A stretch of DNA of 64,000 bases from Convivina praedatoris (GTDB lineage Bacteria; Bacillota; Bacilli; Lactobacillales; Lactobacillaceae): assembly GCF_933208495.1 (NCBI RefSeq), contig NZ_CAKOET010000003.1, positions 62,001 through 126,000 on the forward strand, read 5' to 3'. Under the pieces are notes generated by a model, which was not told the DNA's origin, did not search any database, and saw nothing but the letters and a program-made list of their open reading frames with translations. A program made the translations under genes and the position numbers. Shown piece by piece: positions 42,495 through 52,292 of the stretch. Position 1 is the first letter of the stretch. Each line of letters starts with the position of its first letter.

Positions 42495-43346
42495 ATGGCA
42501 AAAGTAGTAATTGTAACTGATTCAGCGGCTCGATTAACGGCAGAAGAAATAAAAGAATATGATGTCCATATTGTGCCATTAACGGTTCAAATTGATGGCA
42601 CCGTCTATGAAGATGGCGTTACGATTCATCCAGAAGAATTTTTGGAGAAAATGGCTCAAAGCAGTACTTTACCACAAACCTCGCAGCCTTCAATTGGCGC
42701 TTTTAAAGAGACGTATGACAAAATTTATCAGGATCAGCCTGAAGCTAAAATTTTGAGTTTACATCTATCATCGGGACTTTCTGGGACGGTTGGCGCTGCT
42801 CAACAAGCTGGTTCACTTACTAAGGCTGATGTAACTACTTTTGATACACTATTAGCCGATCGCAGTGAAGGTTTTGTTGTTTTGGCAGCTGCTAAGGCTG
42901 CCAAAGCTGGGGAAGATATGGACACAGTAATAGCTACTGCGTCCACTGCCAGAAGTGAATCAAAGATCTACTTGAGTTTTCGATCATTGACCAATATGGT
43001 TGCTGGTGGGCGACTAAGTAAGACTCAGGGATTAATTGGTAATCTATTAAATATTAAAGTCGGTGCTTTTGTTGATGCTCAAGGAAAAGTAGATGTTATG
43101 CTCAAGGGCCGTGGCATGAAGACGATTACTAAGTTTAATGACGAAGTAATTGAGAAAATGAAGGGCTACACTGAAATGCTAGAAATTGGTATTTCACATG
43201 CTGGGGTAGCGGAAGAAGCTCAAGCCTTGGCTAATCGCTTGAATCAAATTTGGCCGGATATCAACATTTTGATTTCAACTACGACCCCAATTGTTTCAAC
43301 CCACACAGGCTTAGGCGCTTTGGCTATTTTGTATCGTGCCCGCTAA
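42495..43346 (+). CDS. DegV family fatty-acid binding protein
   Basis: A 283-residue DegV protein, the family that binds fatty acids and delivers them to fatty acid kinase FakA (as FakB). It opens VVIVTDSAARLTAEEI, has TSQPSIGAFKETYD (about 59-72), LHLSSGLSGTVGAA (about 89-102) with the conserved Ser, and RLSKTQGLIGNLLNIKVG. The lipid-pocket motif is complete. No fakA is adjacent. Binding target is an inference from the family. GAGGAT is upstream of the ATG. Confidence 0.92.
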   Translation: MAKVVIVTDSAARLTAEEIKEYDVHIVPLTVQIDGTVYEDGVTIHPEEFLEKMAQSSTLPQTSQPSIGAFKETYDKIYQDQPEAKILSLHLSSGLSGTVGAAQQAGSLTKADVTTFDTLLADRSEGFVVLAAAKAAKAGEDMDTVIATASTARSESKIYLSFRSLTNMVAGGRLSKTQGLIGNLLNIKVGAFVDAQGKVDVMLKGRGMKTITKFNDEVIEKMKGYTEMLEIGISHAGVAEEAQALANRLNQIWPDINILISTTTPIVSTHTGLGALAILYRAR

Positions 43347-43386
43347 CTTGTCCAATACTAAGTTGAGCTAAAAAAGGAAGTAAATT

Positions 43387-43965
43387 ATGAAAAGAAGATC
43401 AGTACTTTGGTTTTGGCTATTTTGGTTATTAATTGTAAGTTTGGTTGCTGGTGGTTGTTATTCAGCTTATTTGGCGTTTTCACCGTCCAAAGTTAGTTTG
43501 AGTCAACCTAGTAAAAATACTGCGGCAACGTTTGATATTAATTTAGATCGGGATCAAGTTAATGCGTTAGCTAGCAGTTATCTCCAGGATTCTGGTAATG
43601 GTGATTTTACTTTTGTTGCTAATCAAAGCAATGTTGTTTTGTCCGGTAAATTAAACATTTTGGGACAAAGTATTGATGCCAAAATGGCGATGATGCCTGA
43701 AGCAACTAGCGATGGTAATATTGTTTTAAAAGCCCAATCTATTTCTTTGGGACAGATTTCCCTACCAGTTAATGTAGCAATGGGCTATATCAAACAAATG
43801 TATAATGGACCCAGTTATGTCCAATTCCAGCCTAATCAAGAAAAGATTATTATTGATTTGAATAAGGCAACCCAGAACCAAAATATGCGATTTAAAGCAA
43901 CTAAAATTGATTTGAATCAAGGACAGTTCCAATTTGTGGGTGAAGTAGTAAATGGCAAAAAGTAA
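43387..43965 (+). CDS. ypmS: YpmS-family membrane-anchored protein
   Basis: A 192-residue protein with a basic start (MKRRS), one N-terminal membrane anchor (about 8-30) and an extracytoplasmic domain of the YpmS/DUF2140 family, recognisable by GDFTFVANQSNVVLSGKLNILGQSIDAKMAMMPEATSDGNIVLKAQSISLG, IGYIKQMYNG-like region and the final FVGEVVNGKK. Function is not known. It overlaps yozE by 14 bases, the same order as in other Firmicutes, so the two are co-expressed. Confidence 0.85.
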   Translation: MKRRSVLWFWLFWLLIVSLVAGGCYSAYLAFSPSKVSLSQPSKNTAATFDINLDRDQVNALASSYLQDSGNGDFTFVANQSNVVLSGKLNILGQSIDAKMAMMPEATSDGNIVLKAQSISLGQISLPVNVAMGYIKQMYNGPSYVQFQPNQEKIIIDLNKATQNQNMRFKATKIDLNQGQFQFVGEVVNGKK

Positions 43966-44179
43966 TCGTAGTTTTTATGATTGGTTGATGACTAACCGTA
44001 ATCCTGTCGCTGCTGATGAAATTCAACAATTTGCTAATAACGCTTTTTTGGATTCGACTTTCCCTAAGCAAAGTGTTGATTTTGAAGAAATATCACATTA
44101 TTTAGAGGAGGATAGTTCATATTTAATGAGTATGACCACCTTTGATGAAGCTTGGCAGCATTTTCAAGCTGCCCGCTAG
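43952..44179 (+). CDS. yozE: YozE-family (UPF0346) small protein
   Basis: A 75-residue helical protein with FYDWLMTNRNPVAADEIQQFANNAFLDSTFPKQ, the SAM-like domain of the UPF0346 family. The start ATG lies inside the ypmS end. Function not known; the fold suggests protein or nucleic-acid contact. rbgA follows after 11 bases. Confidence 0.87.
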   Translation: MAKSNRSFYDWLMTNRNPVAADEIQQFANNAFLDSTFPKQSVDFEEISHYLEEDSSYLMSMTTFDEAWQHFQAAR

Positions 44180-44190
44180 GAAGGAATAAT

Positions 44191-45036
44191 ATGGCTCAAA
44201 TTATTCAATGGTTCCCTGGGCATATGGCCAAAGCCATGCGATTAATGCGTGAAAACTTATCTTTAGTTGATATTGTTTTTGAATTAATTGATGCTCGCTT
44301 ACCAGCTAGTTCACGTAATCCAGAACTGGAGAAATTAATCGGCCAAAAACCGCGATTATTAATTATGACTAAGGCCGATTTAGCTGATCCTATCCAGACT
44401 AAATTATGGGCGCAGCATTTTCGTCAAGCCGGACACCAAGTGCTTGTTTTAGACAGTCGTGATCCTAAAACCCCCCAAACAGTTACTAAGGCTGCTCGCC
44501 AGGCACTTAGTCAGCAGCGGGAAGATCAACTTGCTAAGGGGATTTATGATCAACCAATTCGAGCGATGCTTTCTGGTATCCCTAATGTCGGTAAATCAAC
44601 TTTATTGAACCATTTAGTGATGAAAAATGTGGCGCCAACGGCCAATAAACCGGGTGTCACTAAAAAAATCGCCTGGTTAAAAACGCCGACTAAATTGGAA
44701 TTATTGGATTCTCCAGGGGTGCTCTGGCCTAAATTTGAGGATCAAACAGTGGGAATGAAGCTAGCAGTGTCTGGGGCTGTCAAAGACACCTTGTTTTCTA
44801 AGGATGATGCAGCTTTGTATTTAATCCAGTTTTATCGACAGTACCATTTGGAAGAATTAGTGCAACGCTACCATTTGAATTCAGATTTAGAGGGTCTTAG
44901 TGATGTAGAAGTCTTGCTGACCATTACCGAAAAACTAGGCTTTAAAGATGATTATGATAAAGCCAGTGAGCGCTTGTTAAATGACTTGCGTAAGGGGAAG
45001 TTGGGTCGCTACACTTTGGATATGTACCATGACTGA
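44191..45036 (+). CDS. rbgA: Ribosome biogenesis GTPase RbgA (YlqF)
   Basis: Circularly permuted GTPase needed for late assembly of the 50S subunit. The permuted order is clear: G4 MTKADL (about 59-64) precedes G1 [13 protein letters not shown] (about 127-139), and DSPGVLWPK is G3 (about 173-181). The N-terminal IQWFPGHMAKAMRLMRE and the C-terminal ANTAR-like RNA-binding domain are as expected. The ATG at 44191 follows AGGAAGGA by 4 bases; the frame runs upstream but without a site. It overlaps rnhB by 8 bases. Confidence 0.96.
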   Translation: MAQIIQWFPGHMAKAMRLMRENLSLVDIVFELIDARLPASSRNPELEKLIGQKPRLLIMTKADLADPIQTKLWAQHFRQAGHQVLVLDSRDPKTPQTVTKAARQALSQQREDQLAKGIYDQPIRAMLSGIPNVGKSTLLNHLVMKNVAPTANKPGVTKKIAWLKTPTKLELLDSPGVLWPKFEDQTVGMKLAVSGAVKDTLFSKDDAALYLIQFYRQYHLEELVQRYHLNSDLEGLSDVEVLLTITEKLGFKDDYDKASERLLNDLRKGKLGRYTLDMYHD

Positions 45037-45799
45037 AACAATTGCCGATATTAAAACTGCTCTAACTGATATTCAGGCTAATGATGCTCGACTTGAATTA
45101 TGGGCGCAAGACCCTCGTAAAGGGGTGCGCCAATTAATTGAGCGCTATCAACGACAGCAAATTAAATTACAAGCAAAGATTGAGCATTTCCGTCATCGTT
45201 TTGATATTGAACAAGGTTATTGGGAAAATGGCTATACCAATATTGCTGGCATAGATGAGGTCGGCCGGGGTCCTTTAGCCGGTCCGGTTATGGCGGCAGC
45301 TGTCATTTTAAAACCGGATTTTAATCTAATTGATGTGATTGACTCTAAACAATTATCGGCTCATCAGCGACTTGAATTAGATCAAAAAATTCGTCAGCAG
45401 GCTTTAGCCGTTGGTATTGCTAAAATTGACGCAGATGTTATTGATCAAGTGAATATTTATCAGGCTAGTCGTCAGGCGATGTTACTAGCAGTGCAGCAAC
45501 TTAATCCCCAGCCTCAAGCATTATTAATTGATGCCATGCAGATTGATAGTCCGTTGGTACAAGAATCATTAATTAAAGGAGATGCTCGCAGTAACTCAAT
45601 TGCAGCAGCTAGTATCATTGCTAAGGTTAGCCGTGATAGGTTAATGGCTGATTATGCCAAGAAATATCCCGGTTATGGCTTTGAGCATAATGCTGGTTAC
45701 GGAACGGCAGAACATTTGGCAGCAATTAAGCAACAGGGGATTTGTCCCATTCATCGACGCACCTTTGCACCGATTAAAGACTGGATTACTGTACCATGA
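45029..45799 (+). CDS. rnhB: Ribonuclease HII
   Basis: Removes ribonucleotides and RNA from DNA duplexes. The 256-residue product has a Firmicute-type N-terminal extension (about 70 residues, helical), then GIDEVGRGPLAGPVMAAAV (about 73-91, catalytic Asp and Glu), IDSKQLSAHQRLEL, IDAMQID and the final His/Asp site in YGFEHNAGYGTAEH. The start at 45029 overlaps the rbgA end by 8 bases and has no nearby binding site, so it relies on coupling. The rbgA-rnhB pair is conserved. Confidence 0.95.
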   Translation: MTETIADIKTALTDIQANDARLELWAQDPRKGVRQLIERYQRQQIKLQAKIEHFRHRFDIEQGYWENGYTNIAGIDEVGRGPLAGPVMAAAVILKPDFNLIDVIDSKQLSAHQRLELDQKIRQQALAVGIAKIDADVIDQVNIYQASRQAMLLAVQQLNPQPQALLIDAMQIDSPLVQESLIKGDARSNSIAAASIIAKVSRDRLMADYAKKYPGYGFEHNAGYGTAEHLAAIKQQGICPIHRRTFAPIKDWITVP

Positions 45800-45839
45800 A
45801 ATCATTCAGCATAAATTTCACGATAGGAAGGACTATTCT

Positions 45840-46535
45840 ATGAATCCTGTTCATCTTTCACCGCGTTTAGAAGCAGTGGCGAACTATGTCCCTGAGGGGG
45901 CTTATCTAGCCGATATTGGCTCTGATCATGCTTATTTACCAGCCCACCTATTGGTTAGTCGTCAGATTAAATATGCTTTAGCTGGCGAAGTAGCTGTGGG
46001 CCCTTTGGCTAATGTTCAAAGTGAAATTATCCAACAAAATTTACAGGGACAATTGATTGCCCGTTTGGCCAATGGATTAGATGCAGTACAAACTAGTGAT
46101 CAAATCAATGCCGTGGTTATTGCTGGTATGGGTGGTCTGTTGATTCGGGATATTTTAGATCGTGATTGGCAAAAGAATAATCAAAGACAATTCCCAACTT
46201 TGGTTTTACAACCCAATACTGAAGAGGCTGCTGTACGCAGTTGGCTTATCGCCCACCAGTATCAAGTGAAAGCTGAAAAAATAATCCAAGAGGGGAAGCA
46301 TTTTTATGAAATTATTGTGGCCCAGCCTGGTTTTCAGGAATTGGGTATCTTTGATTTACAATTTGGCCCTTTTTTACGACGACAAGCAGGCCCAGTCTTT
46401 TCGGCTAAGTGGTCGGCGGAACTACAGCGTATTAATCTCATTTTAGACCGCTTAGTGGTTGCTCAAAAGGGAGATAGCGTCACTTATAAAGAATGGCAGG
46501 CTCAGAAAAAGAAGATCCAAGAGGTGCTTAGATAA
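45840..46535 (+). CDS. trmK: tRNA adenine(22)-N1 methyltransferase TrmK
   Basis: Methylates A22 of bacterial tRNAs. The 231-residue Rossmann enzyme begins HLSPRLEAVANYVPEGAYLADIGSDHAYLP, with SAM-binding DIGSDHAYLP (about 25-34) diagnostic of TrmK, and VVIAGMGGLLIRDIL and LQPNTEEAAVRSWL further on. The ATG at 45840 follows AGGAAGGA by 7 bases. The stop TAA shares its last A with the next ATG, coupling it to the Nif3-like gene, as in other Firmicutes. Confidence 0.93.
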   Translation: MNPVHLSPRLEAVANYVPEGAYLADIGSDHAYLPAHLLVSRQIKYALAGEVAVGPLANVQSEIIQQNLQGQLIARLANGLDAVQTSDQINAVVIAGMGGLLIRDILDRDWQKNNQRQFPTLVLQPNTEEAAVRSWLIAHQYQVKAEKIIQEGKHFYEIIVAQPGFQELGIFDLQFGPFLRRQAGPVFSAKWSAELQRINLILDRLVVAQKGDSVTYKEWQAQKKKIQEVLR

Positions 46536-47320
46536 TGGTTAAGGCACAAACATTAATTCAACAAATTGAGGCTTTTGCCCCTAAAGATCTAGCAGAAAAG
46601 GGTGACCCAGTCGGTTTGCAAATTGGTGATCCTCAACAAGAAATTCATAAGGTGATGACCACTTTGGATGTGCGACCAGAAACTGTTCAAGAGGCAGTTG
46701 AACAAAAGGTTGACTTTATTTGGGCTCATCATGAAGCGATGTTTTTCCCAGCCCGTAACTTGGATTTAAGTAATCCCCAAAATAAAATGTATGCGGATTT
46801 ACTACGTCATAACATTGTTGTTTATGCCAGTCATACTAATTTAGATGCTACTGCTGGAGGGATGAATGATTGGTTGGGGAATATTTTTGGTTTAGAAAAC
46901 TTACAACCATTATTGCCTAATCCAGACGGGAAAAGTGGTCTAGGACGAATTGGTACTTTAAAAGAAAATCTTACGGTTAGCCAATTAGCTCAAAAGGTTA
47001 AACAAGCTTGTCAAGTAGCTGAAGTACGTGTGATTACAAATGATTTAGATCGTCGATTACATACAGTTGCCATCTTAGCGGGTGATGGTGGCCGTTATTG
47101 GTCCAATGCCCAAGCATTAGGAGCTGATGCTTATATTACAGCTGATCTTTATTACCATGTTGGACATGATATTTTGGCTAATGACTTTGTGGTAATTGAT
47201 CCAGATCACCATATGGAGGCTTTGGCTAAGGAACCAATGGCAACTTTGATACGTGAGTGGCAGCCTGATTTAGGAGTTTATGCTAGTCAGGTTAATACTG
47301 ACCCATATCGTTATATTTAG
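46535..47320 (+). CDS. Nif3-like dinuclear metal hexameric protein
   Basis: A 261-residue member of the NIF3/GTP cyclohydrolase I type 2 family. Dinuclear metal ligands are visible in WAHHEAMFF, YASHTNLDAT and the C-terminal ITADLYYHVGHD block. Firmicute homologues such as YqfO usually have about 370 residues because of a PII-like insertion; that insert is absent here, so it resembles the short E. coli YbgI type. The reaction is not established, and older GTP cyclohydrolase labels are doubtful. Co-transcribed with trmK. Confidence 0.9.
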   Translation: MVKAQTLIQQIEAFAPKDLAEKGDPVGLQIGDPQQEIHKVMTTLDVRPETVQEAVEQKVDFIWAHHEAMFFPARNLDLSNPQNKMYADLLRHNIVVYASHTNLDATAGGMNDWLGNIFGLENLQPLLPNPDGKSGLGRIGTLKENLTVSQLAQKVKQACQVAEVRVITNDLDRRLHTVAILAGDGGRYWSNAQALGADAYITADLYYHVGHDILANDFVVIDPDHHMEALAKEPMATLIREWQPDLGVYASQVNTDPYRYI

Positions 47321-47344
47321 TGATTTTTAAGTGAGGGGAATAAT

Positions 47345-48577
47345 ATGACTAACAAATATTCAGCATTATCTGAGCGATTTTTAAATTATGTACGAGTTGA
47401 TACACGCTCTGATGAAGATGCTTTAAAGCGACCCTCATCTGACAAAGAAGTGGCCTTTTTAAAGAATTTATCCCAAGAATTGGCAACGATTGGTTTATCA
47501 AATATTCAAACCATGTCAGACGGTTATGTTTTTGCTAAGTTGCCAGCTAGTCCAGGATTAGAAAAGGTACCTAATATTGGTTTCATTGCCCATGTTGATA
47601 CAGCTGACTTTAACAGTGAAAATATTCAACCGCAAATTATTGAAAATTATGATGGGCAGAGTAGTATTCCATTAGGAGAGACAGCTTATCAATTATATCC
47701 TGCCGTTTTTCCCTCTCTAAATAAGTATCAAGGGCACACCCTAATCACTACGGATGGGACAACGCTCTTAGGCGCTGATGATAAAGCTGGTGTGGCTGAA
47801 ATTATTACCGCGATTGAGTATTTAATTAACCATCCTGATATTCAGCATGGACCAGTGGCATTAGCTTTTGGACCAGACGAAGAGATTGGTACTGGGGCTG
47901 ATCATTTTGATACAAAGGCCTTTGGGGCTGATTTTGCCTACACCGTTGACGGTGGTCCGTTGGGAGAATTAGAGTGGGAAACTTTTAATGCTGCCTCTGC
48001 CAAACTACACATTCAAGGACAAAATGTTCATCCAGGAACTGCTAAGGGCGCCATGATTAATGCTAATCAAGTGGCCATGGATTTTCATGCACAGTTACCA
48101 GTTCATGACCGGCCCGAAGAAACTAGTGGTCGTGAAGGTTTTTGGCATTTGATTGAAATGAGTGGTACACCTGATGAAGCTAACCTAACTTATATTATTC
48201 GGGATCATGATCGTCAAAAATTTGAGGCTCGTAAAGATCAACTGATAACTATCGCTGACGACTTTAATGCGAAATTTGGTCAAGACCGATTAACCTTAAC
48301 AATTCAAGATCAGTATTACAACATGGGTGACATTCTTAAAGAAAATATGGCACCAGTTGAGCTAGCGGAAAAAGCCATGCAAGCCTTAGCGATTAAGCCA
48401 ATCATCGAACCAATCCGTGGGGGAACAGATGGTTCAAAGATTTCTTTCTTAGGATTACCAACGCCAAACTTATTTGCCGGTGGGGAAAACATGCACGGAC
48501 GTTTTGAATATGTTTCCTTAGAGGTGATGGAAGCGGCTACGGATGTGATTTTAAAAATTATTGAGTTAGCCCGCTAA
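47345..48577 (+). CDS. pepT: Peptidase T (tripeptide aminopeptidase)
   Basis: Cytosolic M20B metalloaminopeptidase that cleaves the N-terminal residue of tripeptides; in lactic bacteria it completes use of imported peptides. The 410-residue product shows IGFIAHVDTADF (Zn His, about 79), TTDGTTLLGADDKAGVAEI (Zn Asp/catalytic, about 137-155), FGPDEEIGTGADHFD (Glu, about 178-192), GGPLGELEWETFN and RGGTDGSKISFLGLPTPNLFAGGENMHGRFEY with the last His. All ligands are intact. GAGGGGAATAAT precedes the ATG. Confidence 0.96.
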   Translation: MTNKYSALSERFLNYVRVDTRSDEDALKRPSSDKEVAFLKNLSQELATIGLSNIQTMSDGYVFAKLPASPGLEKVPNIGFIAHVDTADFNSENIQPQIIENYDGQSSIPLGETAYQLYPAVFPSLNKYQGHTLITTDGTTLLGADDKAGVAEIITAIEYLINHPDIQHGPVALAFGPDEEIGTGADHFDTKAFGADFAYTVDGGPLGELEWETFNAASAKLHIQGQNVHPGTAKGAMINANQVAMDFHAQLPVHDRPEETSGREGFWHLIEMSGTPDEANLTYIIRDHDRQKFEARKDQLITIADDFNAKFGQDRLTLTIQDQYYNMGDILKENMAPVELAEKAMQALAIKPIIEPIRGGTDGSKISFLGLPTPNLFAGGENMHGRFEYVSLEVMEAATDVILKIIELAR

Positions 48578-48583
48578 TTAAAA

Positions 48584-48615
48584 AAGACATGCCACTGGAA
48601 GTGACATGCCTTTTT
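48584..48615 (+). terminator. Terminator after pepT
   Basis: An 11-bp stem with two mismatches (GACATGCCACT with AGTGACATGCC) around GGA, between A5 and T5 tracts. It can serve both pepT and the reverse-strand gene that ends at 48619. Confidence 0.7.
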
Positions 48616-48618
48616 AAT

Positions 48619-48816
48619 TTAATTCTTTGCTTTACTTTTCTTAGGTATTGCTGAACCAGAAACCGCTGGAATAGCGATAATGGCTAGCTCGCCAACAACA
48701 ACAGCAATCACTGCCACTACGACAGGATCATAGTTAGCTGATGTCATTTGTGACACGATGTAACCAACAATTTCACCAAAAATTGCGGCCCAAAAAGCGA
48801 CTGTTAAATATTTCAT
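48619..48816 (-). CDS. DUF2929-family small membrane protein
   Basis: A 65-residue protein with two hydrophobic helices (about 4-24 and 31-53) and a Lys-rich tail; the opening MKYLTVAFWAAIFGEIVGYI fits the DUF2929 (YjzD-like) pattern. Three ATGs in a row begin the frame; AAAGGGGTG is best spaced for the third (48816), so I use that. It is divergent from dnaE, a place where DUF2929 genes occur in lactobacilli. Role not known. Confidence 0.72.
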   Translation of the reverse strand: MKYLTVAFWAAIFGEIVGYIVSQMTSANYDPVVVAVIAVVVGELAIIAIPAVSGSAIPKKSKAKN

Positions 48817-48900
48817 CATCATTCACCCCTTTGCTATCAATCATGATACGCTTTTTTTATAATTCCGCAATGGTGATACAAATATTGGGGGCGATTACGG

Positions 48901-48906
48901 TATAAT
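48901..48906 (+). promoter_or_regulatory. -10 box of dnaE
   Basis: TATAAT at 48901-48906, 30 bases before the ATG; the -35 is not clear. GGAGGG serves as ribosome site at 48928-48933. Confidence 0.45.
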
Positions 48907-48936
48907 GAAGCCAAATAGGGCACAGTAGGAGGGACA

Positions 48937-51900
48937 ATGTACGCACCCTTACAAATATTTTCAAGTTATAGTTTGTTAAAAAATCCAAATACGATTGACC
49001 AAATCCTAATCCAAGCTCATCAACAAGGATATCAGGCGGTTACTTTAGCTGATTGGAATGTTTTATATGGCGCGGTTGAACTTTATCAAAAGGCTCAGAA
49101 AATAGGCATTAAACCAATTTTTGGTTTAACCTTACAGGTTAATGGCCTAATTAATACGGCAACATTATTTCCAATTTTATTGACTGCTGTGACTGATAAA
49201 GGCTATCAGAACTTGATGTGGCTTTCTTCGGCTAAAATGACAGCAACTGATCAACAATTACCCCTTAGTAAAATTGCTCAACACCTTGAAGGAATCGCTA
49301 TAACTTTGCCACCCAATAGTGAGTTAGTCCAGTTAATTTTAGCAGGTGATAGCCATTTAGATCAGTATTGGCAGAAGTTAGTAGAATTGGTAAATCCAAA
49401 TCAATTATATCTGGGGCTAAATCCACGTATGGCTGCTCATACGCAAGAGCAACTGGCTGACTTTGCCCATGAATATGCGATATCGGTAATTGCTTTAGAT
49501 CAGATTGATTATTTACAAGCCCAGGATGCTTTTAGCCAAGAGGTTTTACGAGCCATCGCTAGTAACAGTAAACTGGATAATTTATCTTTTTTGGCTCGAC
49601 AAGGTGGCCAAAATATTTTGTTACCCCTAAAGGAGGTTGAGCAGTCCTATCAGGCGAGTGCAATTTTGCAAACTGCTTATGCGAATAATGAACGTTTAAT
49701 TGATCAGGCCCAAGTGAACTTGAATTTTCAAGCAACTAGTTTACCGAAGTTCCAAAGTCCAGCTGGATTGGATAGTGGTAGTTATTTACGTCAATTAGCA
49801 CAGCAGGGTTTGGCTGAGAAGTTAGCAAATTCTAATCAAGATATTAGCCCAGACTTGTATCAAAAACGGCTGGATCATGAGTTAGCGGTTATTGAACAAT
49901 TAGGTTTTAGTGATTATTTTTTAATTGTTTGGGATATTTTAAATTTTGCGCACACGCATAGTATTCAAACCGGACCAGGTCGAGGATCGGCTGCCGGGTC
50001 CTTGGTGGCCTACTGCCTGGCAATTACCGATGTTGATCCGCTGGCCTTTGATTTACTATTTGAACGATTTTTAAACCCAGAACGAGCTCAAATGCCAGAT
50101 ATTGATATCGATTGGCCGGATAATCGTCGTGAAGAAGTTTTAATTTATTTGCACGAGAAATACGGTCAACGCAATTTTGCGCAAATTATTACTTTTGGCA
50201 CTCTAGCTGCTAAACAAGCTTTACGTGATACCGGTCGGGTTTTTGATTTAAATACTCGTCAATTAAGCCAATTGTCAGGCGCCATTCCGCCGGGTAAAAA
50301 TGGTCGGAAAGTTTCGCTCTTGGAAGCTTGGCAAAGTGAGCCGCAGTTAAAAGCTCGAATTGAGGAAATTGATAATGGAGCCCTACTGTTCAAGACCGCT
50401 CAGCAATTAGAGGGGCTGCCTCGTAATTATTCAACCCATGCGGCCGGAGTTGTGTTAAGTGATCGACCGCTGGTGGAAACCCTTCCGGTCCAGTTGGGTA
50501 GTGATAGTCGACTTTTAACCCAGTTTGAAAAAGGGCCAGTTGAACAACTTGGTCTATTAAAAATTGATATTTTAGGATTAACTAATTTAACTATTTTAAG
50601 TCAGGCCTTAGATTTGGCTAGGCCTAATCTACCCGATAATTTTGATATTAAAAAAATTCCTTTAAATGATCCGCAAACTTTGGCCTTATTCGTTGCCGGT
50701 GATACAAGCGGTATTTTTCAATTTGAATCACGGGGGATTCGAAATGTCTTACGCCAGCTAGCACCTAAAAATTTTGAACAGGTAGTAGCCGTCAATGCCC
50801 TTTATCGCCCTGGTCCTAGTCAAAATATTCAATCCTTTATTGAACGGCGACATGGTCGCGAAAAAATTCAAATTTTAGATGATAATTTGACCGATATTTT
50901 AGCACCAACTTTTGGCATTATTATTTATCAAGAGCAGGTAATGCGTGTTGCTGAAGCATATGCAGGTTTTACTTTGGGGCAAGCCGATGTTTTACGTAGT
51001 GCTATGTCGAAGAAGAAGTTAGCACAAATGGAGAGCATGAAGGCGCTCTTTATTAAAGGGGCTGTGCAAAAAGGACATCCTCAAACTGAAGCCGAAAAAA
51101 TATTTTCCTACATTGACGAATTTGCTAACTATGGTTTTAACCGTTCTCATGCTGTAGCCTATACGAAGTTAGCTTTTGAACTAGCCTATTTAAAGGCTCA
51201 CTATCCCTTAACTTTCTACACGGCCTTATTGAACGCTAATTTAAATAATACCGAAAAAATTAGGCAATATATTTTAGAGGCTAAAAGGGCTGGAGTTCAA
51301 GTTCAGGGACCAAATGTTAATTCGTCACAGCGTTTTTGGACTTGTTCGGCTTCGGGTCTACGCATGGGCTTGCACGCTGTTCGTGGATTGCGTTCGGATT
51401 TCATTGTCAGTCTGTTAGCTGAACGGGAGGAGCACGGTAGCTTTCAAACGGTGCAGTCCTTTATCCGCCGTTTACCAGAAAAATTACGTAAATTAGAAAC
51501 TTTTAATCAATTAGTTTATGCTGGCGCCTTAGATAATTTTGGGTATAATCGTGCCGAATTATTGGCCAATTTACCGGATTTGGTGGCTGGGGCGGATTTT
51601 GGCGATTTAATCTTACAAGAAACTAAAATTCGGCGGATGCCAGATTTACCCTTGTTAGAGAAGTTAAATCAAGAAAAGGCCGTAATTGGTCTTAATCTAT
51701 CAGGACATCCACTTGATGCCTATCAGGGGGTGATTACGGATCAAAAAATACCTAGTATTAATCAAATTACCCAACCCAATCAAACCGTACAAGTGATTGG
51801 CTTAATTGATCAAATCAAAACAATTCGTACTAAAAAAGGGCAGAATATGGCCTTTTTAACGCTAAGTGATCAAACCGGTAATATCAGTGTAACCTTATTT

Positions 51901-52284
51901 CCACAGCTGTACGGACGGTTAGCTGATCGGCTTAAAGTTGCGCAAGTGGTGCAGGTTACGGGTAAAAGTCAAGAACGTCAAGATATTGTTTTGGTCGCCA
52001 ATCAATTGACCTATCCAGCTAAACAGGCTAAGCCGACAGTGTTAGAACAGGGCACCTGGTTTTTGCGCATTGATGCAGCTCATGAAGAGTCAAAAATTCA
52101 GGGACAATTATCTCAATTGCTCAAAAAGTATCACGGCGATTGTCCGGTTGTACTCTATTGGGCCCAATCTAATCAGAAACAAGCATTAAATCAAACTTAT
52201 TGGTTAACTAGCCAAGCGGCAGTAAAGCGTAATCTAATCGGGCTTTTAGGAAAAGATAACGTTGTTTTTCAAAAAAAAGACTAA
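48937..52284 (+). CDS. dnaE: DNA polymerase III alpha subunit DnaE
   Basis: Replicative polymerase subunit of the Gram-positive DnaE type (1115 residues), which extends RNA primers before PolC takes over. The N-terminal PHP domain (about 1-210) has lost the usual paired His (it reads FSSYSLL where HxHSxYSLL is expected), so it should not be a nuclease. Catalytic Asp residues are in PDIDIDWPDNRREEVL (about 385-400), the fingers show GPGRGSAAGSLVAY, and the C-terminal OB fold is at about 955-1040. The HhH region lies between. Pyruvate kinase follows after 95 bases; no pfk gene is present between them. Confidence 0.96.
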   Translation: MYAPLQIFSSYSLLKNPNTIDQILIQAHQQGYQAVTLADWNVLYGAVELYQKAQKIGIKPIFGLTLQVNGLINTATLFPILLTAVTDKGYQNLMWLSSAKMTATDQQLPLSKIAQHLEGIAITLPPNSELVQLILAGDSHLDQYWQKLVELVNPNQLYLGLNPRMAAHTQEQLADFAHEYAISVIALDQIDYLQAQDAFSQEVLRAIASNSKLDNLSFLARQGGQNILLPLKEVEQSYQASAILQTAYANNERLIDQAQVNLNFQATSLPKFQSPAGLDSGSYLRQLAQQGLAEKLANSNQDISPDLYQKRLDHELAVIEQLGFSDYFLIVWDILNFAHTHSIQTGPGRGSAAGSLVAYCLAITDVDPLAFDLLFERFLNPERAQMPDIDIDWPDNRREEVLIYLHEKYGQRNFAQIITFGTLAAKQALRDTGRVFDLNTRQLSQLSGAIPPGKNGRKVSLLEAWQSEPQLKARIEEIDNGALLFKTAQQLEGLPRNYSTHAAGVVLSDRPLVETLPVQLGSDSRLLTQFEKGPVEQLGLLKIDILGLTNLTILSQALDLARPNLPDNFDIKKIPLNDPQTLALFVAGDTSGIFQFESRGIRNVLRQLAPKNFEQVVAVNALYRPGPSQNIQSFIERRHGREKIQILDDNLTDILAPTFGIIIYQEQVMRVAEAYAGFTLGQADVLRSAMSKKKLAQMESMKALFIKGAVQKGHPQTEAEKIFSYIDEFANYGFNRSHAVAYTKLAFELAYLKAHYPLTFYTALLNANLNNTEKIRQYILEAKRAGVQVQGPNVNSSQRFWTCSASGLRMGLHAVRGLRSDFIVSLLAEREEHGSFQTVQSFIRRLPEKLRKLETFNQLVYAGALDNFGYNRAELLANLPDLVAGADFGDLILQETKIRRMPDLPLLEKLNQEKAVIGLNLSGHPLDAYQGVITDQKIPSINQITQPNQTVQVIGLIDQIKTIRTKKGQNMAFLTLSDQTGNISVTLFPQLYGRLADRLKVAQVVQVTGKSQERQDIVLVANQLTYPAKQAKPTVLEQGTWFLRIDAAHEESKIQGQLSQLLKKYHGDCPVVLYWAQSNQKQALNQTYWLTSQAAVKRNLIGLLGKDNVVFQKKD

Positions 52285-52292
52285 ATTCTATC

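Noticed and set aside
48937-49560. Active PHP exonuclease in DnaE
   Set aside because: The histidines of the PHP metal site are missing at the N-terminus, so proofreading by this domain is not expected.
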